From the NCBI RefSeq assembly GCF_000471905.2, contig NW_006496564.1, positions 682,798-746,797 of the forward strand: 64,000 nt of DNA, in the 5' to 3' direction. Positions 37,601-49,600 of this stretch are shown one piece after another. Source of the stretch: Amborella trichopoda (lineage: Eukaryota > Streptophyta > Magnoliopsida > Amborellales > Amborellaceae). The notes below the pieces were generated by a model. The model made no database searches. It saw nothing but the letters and a program-made list of their open reading frames with translations, and was not told the origin of the DNA. Each line of letters starts with the position of its first letter. Within the stretch, counting starts at the first letter, position 1. Made by a program: the position numbers and the translations under genes.

Positions 37601-40600
37601 AAGACTTCTTGTCGGAGGTCATGTTCAAATGTCTAAATATCCAAGCTAGCCATCACAATGCAGAATACGGAGTCAAAAGACTACTAGCTGGAGGTCATGC
37701 TTAATAGTCATGCCAATTACAACTTTCCAGTCTAGTCTCACAATATGGATAACAGAGTCAAAAGACTACTTGCTGGCGGTGGTTCGTGACACTTACCCCT
37801 TCGAGGGATTTTGCAACATATATGAACCATTAAATGTCCAAAGACATAACCTAACCACCCTCCTGAGGGCACTTACACATGCCACACTGGCCTCATCATC
37901 ACAAAGGCGGATATGCCACACAGGCCTCATCGCCACAAAGGCAGATATGCCACACAGGCCTCATCGCCAACAAAGGCGGATATACCACACAAGCATCATC
38001 GCCACAAAGGCGAATATGCCACACATCAGTGTTTTAAAATGCAAGATGCGGTTAGAAGCATTGGGGGGGCCAATGCGTCAATGCGGTCCGGATGCGGGTG
38101 CATCACGGTGATGTGGTCAATAAATATAAAAAAATTCTAAAAAATCCAAAAAGAATAGGTTAATGCATAGAAAAAAAATGGAGGTGAGATATGTGATAGT
38201 AGGTATTTAATTTATTCATTAACTCCAAAAGCATTAGCTGTCAAAGATTCTATATCCACTATCCCCTTATAGAAACTAGAAACTTGAAACTGGCTTCATA
38301 ACACATTCAACAACCAACAACCACAAGCACAAATCTGCAACCACAAACTTTAAAGTTACAAAATTGAAAATCCTATGAGCTAAAAGTCCATGAAGATTAA
38401 AGAGTTTAAAAGTCAAGCTCAAGAAGAGTCAATACAATTATCATCATTTCTCAAGTCTTTAGAGTAAGATTCTAAGTTTCAATTTTTCAAATACTAATTA
38501 GCAAGTATCAATTTCTTCACAACCCTTGAAACCCTCGATTTGTTGTCACAAGTTCACCTAAACTTCTTCAAATTAACATCCACAAGATACAAATCAACAA
38601 CCAAGTATCAACAAATGCACAAATCGAAGAACTTCAACAAATAAATTTTCGCCCAAATTTTTTATTTTATTCAATCAATCCAATAAAAGCCACAGATTTG
38701 GCTGAAAAATGTTGTTTGGGGGGTTTAAACCCCCCCAAACCCTTTCCCCCCATTTTTGAAGGTCAAAATAACCTTATTACCCCTGCTCAAGGGGTACAGT
38801 TTTGAAAAAAAAATGACGAACAGATTATGCGGCCTGATGGGGCAGATGCGGGATGCGGCTCTGATCCAGAGAGATGCGGCATATATGAGGGCGCATCTCT
38901 CCAAACCACATATGCGGGCAAGTGCGATGCGCTGGGCAGCGCACAACGCCTGATGCGGCAACATATACAGTGATGAGGGCGCATTTTAAAATACTGCCAC
39001 ACAGGCCTCCTCACCACAAAGGCGGAGATGTCACACCGGCAGAGGGTTATCACATAATATTCTACATGCTCAATAGCTGCACCACTAAAGCTCATCACAA
39101 GTGTATCATAAGAAACCAATGGATCTCAATCCCATACCCCTTACACACCTTTCATATGTGCTTATGTCGATACCTTTAGTTAACAGGTCAGCTATCATGA
39201 AATCTGTGTGGAGATATATTACTTCTATATCCTTTCGTCCCACATACTCTCTCACGGAATGATACTCTCTATCAATATGTTTTGCTATAGTGTGGTACAC
39301 AAGATATTTATAAATAGCTATAGCAGCTTGGTTGTTACAATGAATAACTGTTGGAGTGATCTCAAACTTGGCCAATGGTAACTCACTGAGCAACTTTCTT
39401 AAATATATTGCTTCATTAGCCTCCTCATATAAGGCTACATACTCTTCCTCCATAGTTGATTGTGACATACTCTTTTGTCTATGCTGCCCCACGATATACA
39501 TGCTCCTCCATATGTGAAAAGCCATCCAGATGTAGATTTGAATTCATCCTCTGGACCAGCCCAGTTAGCATTATTGTAGCATTGTACCATCTCCATAGCA
39601 TGGCTATAATTGGTGTTCTTTTTGAAGTATCTAAATATTCTCTTTAATAGCTTCCAATGTTCCATGCCTACGTGACTCATATAACGGCTAGCAACCCCCA
39701 CTGCATATGCTATGTCAAGGCTTGTGCAGTTCATTAAATAGTTAAATGATCCTACTGCTTGTCCATAAAGAATCTTTTCCATAATCTCCTTCTCCTTATC
39801 AGTCTTTGGACACATGTCCTTTGACAGTTTACATCCTTTCTCATTTGGGATTCCCATTAGTTTAGATTCATCCATTCTAAACCTTTTCAGTATCTTTACA
39901 GTATATAATTATTGGCTTAAGTAGAATAATCTTCTCTTCTAATCTCCTGTAATTTACAAGCCAAGAACCTGTCCTAGTTCTCCTAAGTCTTTCATCTCAA
40001 ATTGTGAAGATAACTACTCTTTGGTATCTTTAATAACCTAAGGATCACTACCTGTAAGAATACTGTGATCTACATATAACACCAAACTAAGAAGACTATT
40101 GCCACTACTTTGGATGTACACATTATAGTCGGCACTAGTATTAACAAAGCTATAGTGCTTTAGTGCCTCATCGAACTTTAAATACCATTGTCTTGAGGAT
40201 TATTTAAGTCCATAAAGAAATTTCTTTAACTTGCAAACCTTACCTTCTTGCATTTTAGACTCGAATCCCTCGGGTTGTCTCATAAAAATCTCTTCCTCTA
40301 ATTCACTATTTTGGAATGTTGTCTTTACATCCATTTGATGCGTATCAAAGTTATAATAATTTGTTATTACTAGTACAATCTTAATGGATGATTTTCTAGC
40401 AACAAGGAAAAAAGTTTCTTTATAATCTACCCCTTCTACTTGGGTAAAACCCCTAGCAACCAGTCTAGTTTTATACTTATCAATTGTTGCATCTAGATTC
40501 AGTTTCTTGGTATAGACCCATTTACAGCTAGTGGCTCGACGGTCTTCTGGTAGGTCCACTAAGGTCAATGTCTCATTCTTCATCAATGAGTTATATTCAT

Positions 40601-43600
40601 CTTGCATTGCCTCCATCCAATTGGATGCCTCAGATGAACTTATAGCCTCTTTAAAGCTTATGAACTCATCGTCAAATTCTACATTATACCTATAGTAGTC
40701 ATCCAAGAAACTAGGTCTCTTTGTTTCCCAAGTACTTCTCCTAGGCACAATCATAATAGGAATACGGTTAACATTACTAGGTTGCCCCATTTCTTCTTCT
40801 CCTATTTCTATAATTTTAGGTTGTTCTCCCATTAGCATTCATCGTCAAAGAAATGAGCATTTCTTCATCGTCAAAGAAATGAGCATCTCTACTTTCTATG
40901 ATAGTCTTACTCTCATGATCATAGAATCTATAACCCTTAGAATAACTATATTACCCAACAAAAGTGCATTTACTTGTTTTACGTCCCAGTTTTTCTCTAT
41001 TTGGGTTAAGGACATGAGCTAGACAACCCCAAACTCTACTGTGATCTAAATTAGGTTTTCTATTAAACCATAATTCAAAAGGGGTTATATTTGTAGATTT
41101 GTTAAGAACTCTATGTAATATATAAGCTAAGGCTAACAAAGCTTCTCCCCAAAATTGATAAGATACATTAGCTTTTTGTATCCATCTCTAGTAAGGTTCT
41201 ATTTTTTTTCTTTCAGCCATACCATTTTGTTGGGGTGTATAAGGGAGTGTGCATTGTCTAATGATCCATGTTCCTTACAAAGGTTTTCAAACTCAAGTGA
41301 CGTACATACTCCACCTCTATGACTTCTCAAAATTTTAATTTTCCTATCTAGTTGATTTTTTACCTCCATTTTATATTCTTTAAATTTTTCTAAAGCTCCA
41401 CTTTTAGCAGAAATCAAATATGTATATGTATATCGTGAATAATCATCATTGAAAGTGATAAAATATTCATGCCCTTTAAACGTGTTAGCATTTAATCTTC
41501 CACAAATATCAATATGGGCAATATGCAGAACAATTTCAGCACTTAATCCTTTTGGGAATGGTTTTTATGCATCTTTCCTTTTAAACAGCTTTTGCATTTA
41601 AATTTATCTTTTTCTCATAAGGAATTAATTTTTCTTTCATCATTCTAGACAATTTTCCATAGCCAGTACGTCCTAATCTTCTATGCCATACGTTAAAGAA
41701 TTCTTGGAAAGAAGAATCAACAACATAAGAGGAAGATAATTTCATTTCATTAATCTCAAGTTTATACAAACCGCCACAAAGAGAGGCCTTAGCCACTTCT
41801 ACACCATCCTTAAGAAAAGTCATATTCCCCTTTTTTACATTCCCTTCAACCCCATTCTTGTCTACCTTAGACAAGGAAATCAAGTAATGCCTCATGACGG
41901 GGGCATAGATGATATCATTAAAGGTAAGAGTACCCCGACTAGGAAGAGGAAGCTTCACGATCGCCACGCCAAGAATGTGGACCCAAGAGGTGTTTCCCAT
42001 ATAGAGCTTCCAATCACCAACCTTCTTCTCTCTAAAGTCCACCACATGCTCCTTGCTTGTGGTGATATGCCTTGTTTCACCCAAGTCAATCCACCAACCA
42101 TCGGATGGGGTAACCGTGGGAGACTCTTCTACCATGAATACAACATCCTTGGGTGATTGGGTTCTCCTCTCTCTATCTTGGCCCTACAAAATTTGGCAAT
42201 ATAACCAAATTTGTTACAATTAAAACATCTTCTTAACTTTTAAAAGAATTTTCCTTCTTTCTTGTCTTTGTTTGCTCATTGCTTTCTTTATTCTCCTTTC
42301 TGTTCTTATGATCGGGATTAGGATACCCTATTAGCCAAATAAGAATGCTGGTGGGCTCATTCATTTTCTCTTTGGCCCTATCATTCTCTTCCATTCTAAG
42401 ATGTCATCTTAAATTATTAAGGGTGTGGATGGTACCATTATGGCACAAGTTGTTCACTTGTTGTTAAGGTATTTCCATGAATTAGGGAGGTTTTATATTA
42501 TCTTCATAATTTGATGGCACTCGGATATGGGTTCTCCATAACTGGCAAGTTGGTTAGCCATTACAATCATGTCATCAAAACATTCCAGCACCGATTGGTT
42601 TTCTCTCATTTTATGTTGGTTATATCTTTGATAGAGTTCATGTTTTGCCATATAATTGTCCTTGATGTATCTTTTCTCAATAGCCTCCCATAAGTCTTTA
42701 GCATTGGTGTAGGGTTCAAAGACCTTATGCAATCTATCACTAAGACAATTCAAGATAGCACCCTTACATGTAAAATTATCATTTTGTGTATCTTTGTCTC
42801 TCTCTATGTGTAGAGTCATCATCAGGTTCATATATTTGTCATTAAATTACATAAACAAACCCATAGTATGCAGCAAATAAGATACTTTACTTTTTCAAAG
42901 TGAGAAATTATAGTCATCAAGCTTATCAATCTTCACTAAATCAGTCGATACAGCTCTAGGATTAGCCATTTTCGATACAAATTGAAAACCTCCAAGCTCT
43001 GATACCAATTGTTGGCTCAAATACAATGGATCTTTTGGTTTTCAGAAGTAAATAGGGCTACAACATCATGCAAGTTGGGTTTTGAACTCAACCAGAAATA
43101 CTAACAAACATATGGCATGCAACTCTCTTATCAAAACACCCACAAAAAGTTGTAAAATTCTTTGGAACTCAAGAGGGTGTACAAAGGTCACTAACTTTGT
43201 TTCCACAAAAGAATCAAAGTCCAAAATCAATTGCAACCATGGTAAAGCTCTTCTAAGAAAACCCCAATATAATTTCCAACCAATCATATACCCATCAAAA
43301 ACCCATCTAAATCATTACAATAAAATAAATGGTGCCAATAACTTTCCTTTGATCATACAATTTTTCTCAACCTTCAAGTATTATTTTCAGATACAAAATA
43401 AAAAAGTTGGAACAAACTCACTAAATTCGTATGGATTTGCAAGCACAGTTTTGTAGTTTTTCTAGAGAAAATCTTGTTGAGAATGAGTTTTTCAGCAATT
43501 TATTACACAAAGGAAGACAAGAATGCTGCAAAACAGTGGTTACTAAATAATCTCAAGAGAGAGAAACTTCCGCGAGATGCAACACAGTGTTGGGACTTAT

Positions 43601-46600
43601 CCCTGTGACACTGAAGAGCTCTCACAGAAATGAGAGGCACATCCCTTGCATCAAGCTCACAAGGAAGATTAAAAAAAAGAAAGAGGTTTTAGAGAGAGAG
43701 CTCATGGTTGGTACCCTAGCCTACCAAAACCATTTCGCATATATAGCCATAAAGAGAAATTAGAAAGAGACACATGTAGAGGAAGAATGAACAAGTGTTC
43801 CCTCTCAATGGCCACTTGTCCCTCTCTTCACATGGGTCTTTCTTATTCTCTACAAAAAGCACTAGTTCCTTTTAAAAATACATTTTAAGTGGTATAGAAA
43901 AATAAATAAATAAAATAAAATTGGGCCCATTTTGCTAATATTTAAGAAACAACTAACAAGTTGAGTCCACTAAGCCGATAGGATGGGAATAAGATAAAAG
44001 AGTCCTGCCATGACGGTCAGGTTTGCCTAGGGAGCAACCATCAAAATTGAGCTTGGGAATTGGATAAAAGAGTCGTACCATGACGGTCAGGGTTGCTTAG
44101 GGAGCAACCATCAAAATTGAGCTTGATGACGCCAGGGTCCGACGGTCTCCAAAGCGAGGCCCGGGCAAATTCTAGGAGAAGCTAGAGACAACAAAGAATC
44201 CCAATTGTTGAAATAGTCGTAGTGAGCATAGTCTTTGAAGAGGTGGTGGTTTCTGGCCAAAAAGGAAACAAGAATTTTTACTTTATCAAACAGTGAAGCA
44301 ACTCCCGAGAACATCCCAATTTCCGGAAATATATAAGCATAAAAGCTGCAGATCTCGAAAAGATCATCGTTTTAAACTTTGGATCACCCAAAATTGACAT
44401 TCAAGTAATTTTTTATTTTTTTTTTGGGTTCTGTTGCATCACTTAAGATGTAGTACTTGGGAGTTGCCTACAAGAGAAGGCGTTATGGAGTGGAAGTTTT
44501 TTGTTAGAGAAAGTTATGGAGTGGAAGTTCAGGATATCAGAAATAGAAACCCAAAAACAAGGAGTGGTAATCTAACACTCCATCTTAGGCTTTGGGTTGC
44601 ATGTCGACAAATGCGAACACTTTGAATATTTCATAATGTGGCGACATTGCGTGTGAATATAAAATTATAAAAAAACTCGTAGTGGAGTCTCGACCTTGTA
44701 CCTCTTGCATTGGAGCCTAACACTCTGCCATTCCACCACTGTCATATGTGTTGGAATAAAGAAATTATATCATATGCATTGAAAATGCTATATTATATTA
44801 ACTTTTTATGCCTAAGTATCAGGCAGTTTAGACAGGTATTAGACACAACACTCATGTCCATGTCCATGTAACACTAACAAATGAGCATTAGATTGATGGA
44901 ATATTTTGGACTTCATGTTCCAAGCTTACTCGCGTACTAAGGTTATTTCAACTTGTTTTAATATCAGCAGTAAAAAGTCTTTGGAGCATATGCAATTTTA
45001 TGGTTTTACCCAAAGTAGCAAGAGAATAGGCTACAACTACATCTGCAAATACATTCTCAAAAAATAAATAAATAAATAAATAAATACTACATTTGCAAAC
45101 AGATTGGCCCTCATTCCCTCAAACTTAATGCTTCTTCCATAAAACTTAATGCTACTTCCATAACACCTAAGGCGTGGGGCATTGATATGGAGCTTATAGC
45201 ATTTGATGAATATATATTCACACAACTTTATCAGAAAAAGGGACTAATTTGCACCAAAGGAATTCATGTGTCAAATTTAATAAAGAAAAATTCTACAAAC
45301 AAAAGCAAATACAGCAACTAGTCTTGGTTCTATTAATCCTGGTGGCTTTTAGGAATGGAACCGCCTAAAAGGAAAGCACAAACTTATAGAAGCAAGAACA
45401 GATGAAGGATATCATCTAATATCAAGAAGGGACGGATCAGGAGGCATGGTCATCATGTAATAGCTCAATAATAATGCGCATGGGAAACTTCAATAGCTTG
45501 CATTTGTTAAATTTTCTAACAACCCTTTTCTAGACTCTAACAATAATGTTTCTAATGTTAAAGACCAGTGTTTTAAAATGCGGGATGCGGCCAAAAGCGG
45601 TGGAGGGGCCGATGCGGCTAGATGCTGCCCGGATGCGGGTGTATCGCGACGATGCGGTCAATAAATGTAAAAAAATTCTAAAAAATCTAAAAAAATAGGT
45701 TAATGCATAGAAAAAAATGTGGACGTGATATATGTGATAGTAGGTATTTTAGTTTAATGATTAACTTCAAAATTATTAGTTGTAGAAGATTATATATCCA
45801 ATTATCCACTATCCCCAAATAGAAACTAGAAACTTGAAACTAGCTTCATAAAACATTCAACAATCAACAACCATAAGCAAAAAGCACAACCATTGGCAAC
45901 CATAAGCACAAAATAGTAATATTACTAACCAAAAGTCAAGCTCAAGAAGAGTTAATAGTCAATAACTTAATACAATCATCCATTTTGAAAGTCAATTTTG
46001 AAATTTGAAGTCAATTTTTCAAATAGCAAACAGAGAAGTCATCTTGAGAGTCGTCATGTGCATCATCAATATCATCCTCGACGGCCTCCATGTATTCTTC
46101 TTCCTCGGTCTCCTCTGAGTCAGCTTCCTCCTCCTCGACCTCTGAAGCTAATGTGCGAGTGCGACTAGACACAGCAACTCCTCTACTCCTTTGTGCTCTA
46201 GTGTTAGGTCGATCTTCTTCATTAGCTCCTGTTGCTAGCTCGACATCAAACCATGTAAGATCCTCACCCTCAAACACACGCTCTTGTCTTGGATCCATGG
46301 CCCACTCACCTGTGGAATCACCATCAGCGCCTTCATACAATTGAATAAGGTTGAGCTTCGTGCGATTTTCATACCTCTCCCAAAGCCACTCAATTACATA
46401 CCGACTTCCTCTGTTCTTTCTTATATCTATTTTCAATTGTGCTTTGTTTTGTTTTTTTCTCTCTCTTGAACCACACTATCGGGGCTAGGGATGAAAAAAG
46501 CATCCATTGGCCCCATAGAGAGAGGTGTTCTTCTCTCAACACTACCACCAATATTTATAACCCTCTCTCTAGAGGTTAGAGTATGAGTACCCCTTTGCCT

Positions 46601-49600
46601 CATAGCAACTTCAAACATACTATCATCATCATCAACAACAACAACAATATCATCATCAAATAATTGCATATCATTAAGTAATTCTTTTCTTTTCATTTTT
46701 TTCTTCTCTTTATCTTTTTTCAATCTATGCAAATATTCTCTAATCTCCTTTTTATATCATCTATAGCTTGTGGGCATGCTCTTACATTCCCAAAAATTTC
46801 TGCTAAATGCTCTTTTTGTCAAAAAATACCACCCATATAAGTATTTCCACAGAGCAAGCATATCACACAATTTCTATCTTTCGGATTTTTTAATTTAGCA
46901 TATTTCCAAGCCGGATCCTTATTACTAGAAGATTGGGAAGAAGACATTGCCCCAAAAATAAGTATAACAGTATTACTATACAAGAAGGAATAAAAATTTA
47001 CCGATTCTGTGAAACAGTGCTTCATTTCTTCACGGCCTCTGAAACCCCCAATTTCTTTTTTTTTTATAATGTTAACTTCATATTGTTGCAAGAGAGAGAG
47101 TATAAATGAAGGGGGAAAGAGAGGACCTCGAGTACCCACAAGGTGGGTACCTCGGTCAAAAAAATAAGTCCGAAGACCCTATACAAAAAACCAGGCCCTG
47201 TCCTGCCAAATTACAAAAATTAGTGTGTAGCAAAAAAGGCTTATAAGAGACGCCCAAGTACAATAAAAAATGAAAGGCAACTATAGTCCCGGGAAGCCTC
47301 TGTGGTCCAAAGCAAAAAAGGAGATGGATCGGTCGGGGTCTTCCACACTTGCCCGTGCTCCATATTTAGCAAGAAGATCAGCGAGCTCATTCCACGTCCG
47401 CCAAGTATGCCTCCATAAGACGTTTATATCCCTGCATATATGGTTAATTTTATAAAAAATCATGGAGAGGTACCAAGGAGAAGGGGAGGTGCCTGCTGCC
47501 CAAGAGATGATGTTTTGGGCATCTCCTTCCACCACCAAGAGTTGGCCCCAAGAGGGGTTGAATCTTTCAAGACCCAGCAGGAGAGCCAACGCTTCAGCGA
47601 ACTGGGAATCTCCATGTCCCACATTTTTCGAGTAGGTGAGGAGAATATTGCTATTGTGATCACGAAATACCCCTATTGCCCTTGATGGCCCTGAGTTTCC
47701 CAGTGAACAACCATCAAAGTTGAGTTTGATGGCGTTGACTGGAGGGGCCAACCAGTTGTGAGGACTTTGTTTCTTGTGAGGTTGTAGGTTCAAAATATTG
47801 TCCCATTGACTGAGAAAGGTGTTAGAAGGGATCCATACAAACTCTTTGTGAGATGAAGCCCAAAAGATTACTAAGGACATAACCTTCTGAAATAGCACTG
47901 GCACTTCTCTTTAGTAGCCTTGGAAAACCCTCTCATTCCTCTCTATCCAAATAACCCAAATGGTTGCAGCGATTGCTGACTTCCACAAAGTTCTGCCAGC
48001 CTTAGGCCAATGGTAGCCAGGATAGGAGGAAATGAGAGCCTTGACCGAGGGTGGAAGAACCCATTGAATTTGAAACAGCTGAAGAATACGGCTCCAAAGT
48101 TCAAAAGCCAACCTGCAATGTACTCGTGCAGGCACAAACTGCATCTGTTTGGAAGCGAAAGTCCTCTTCTTTGAAGTTGGTCGACTGTGAGAGCCCGTTG
48201 GCAGCAAGCTATCCAATTGAAGGTTTGGACTTTTGGAGTAGCTATGGTTGACCAGACTTTGGATTGAACAGAAGTGGGGTTCAGTGGGTAAGTAGGGGGT
48301 TGAATGAGTTTGTTGTAGAAGGAGGCTACTGAGAAGAAACCTGAGGGAGAGAGAGTCCATACCAGTGAGTCAGTCCCTGAGGGAGATAAGAAGATGGGGT
48401 GTAAGGCAGCGAACAGAGAGATGAAGAGTGTAGTCTCTTCCACGGTTAAGGTCCTTCTGAAAGAGGTATTCCAAGACCTTTTGCCACCTAATAGGACCAT
48501 CTCTTCAGCGAAGGTTGAATCTTTGTTGGCAGAGAGGTGAAAGAGAGAGGGGAAAAGATCCCTAAGAGGGGCATGTCCAATCCAAAGGTCGGACCAAAAG
48601 GGCACTCTAGAACCTTTTTTAGGGTGGAAGCAGATGGATTGGTCGAAAAGAGCAAGGGAGGATGCAAAGGACTTCTAGGCACCAGAGGCCCTATTGGGGG
48701 AGGTCCTTTCAGGCACCCACTTATGAGTGGGGATCCTGTATTTGTTGCGAATGACCTGTGCCCAGAGGGAGTTTGGTTGAGTAGCCAATCTCCACCACCA
48801 TTTCCCTAACAGAGCCAGGTTTTGTTTTATAAGATTCCTGATACCTAGCCCTCCTTGGTATTTGGGTAGTCAGACTGTGTCCCAAGAGATCAGGTGGTGT
48901 CTAGTTTTTTCCACTTGGCCCGACCAAAGAAAGTTTCTCATGAGCTGGTCCAGTCTGTTAGCGACCGAGGCTGGCATGTGGAAAATGGACATTAAGTAGA
49001 TCAGGGCATTGGCCAGAGTGGCTTTGACCAGCGTAGAGCGGCCTGCCAGAGAAAGAAACCTCCCTTCCCAACTGGCGAAGCCCCTATCCACTCTGTCAAT
49101 AATTTAAGCCCATTGTCTTTTTTGGGCTTCCCCAAGCCCAAAGGTATGCCCAAGTAGGTGGTGGGGAGGTCCTCTACTTTGCAGTCCCAAGATGGAATAA
49201 GGGCTCTGATTTCTTGACTCGTGAGATCCACCCCCATCATCTTTGATTTATCCATATTAACTTTAAATCCCGTGGCAGTCTCAAAACAAATGAGAAACAG
49301 CCTGAGGTTGTCGATCTCCTGTGGGGAAGCGTAAAGGAAGACTAGTGTATCATCTACATATTGCAGATGAGACACCAGGGGCCTTGTGTGCTACATTGGA
49401 AGGCTGAAAGACGGCCCTCTTGATGAAGGCGGGAGCTGGGCCTACTAAACACCTCTCCGACTATGGCAAAAAGAAAGGGGGACAGGGGGTCCCCTTGGCG
49501 AAGGCCCCTCGAGAATGGGAAGAAACCTTTCGAGCTTCCATTTATAAGAATAGAGAAATGGGGGTTGGTAATACAGCCTTGCATCCATTTTCTCCACTGG

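Larger units (their letters stand above)
36152..43951 (-). mobile_element. Copia element with LTRs in opposite orientation
   Basis: The internal region (gag to RNase H, 42969-39106) and the PBS (43007-42996) are on the minus strand. The LTR next to the PBS (43951-43010) has the expected orientation. The other LTR (36152-37093) is reversed. Both LTRs are 942 bp with TGTTTC...CCAACA ends. No 5-bp target duplication is seen (AAATA against ACTAA). A hAT copy (38027-38996) is inserted downstream of RNase H. Confidence 0.8.
44341..45557. other. Intron DNA without recognised gene
   Basis: Apart from a tRNA-like segment (44685-44755) and an (AAAT)n microsatellite, only a short duplication of GTTATGGAGTGGAAGTT (44482 and 44513) is seen. 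Confidence 0.4.
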
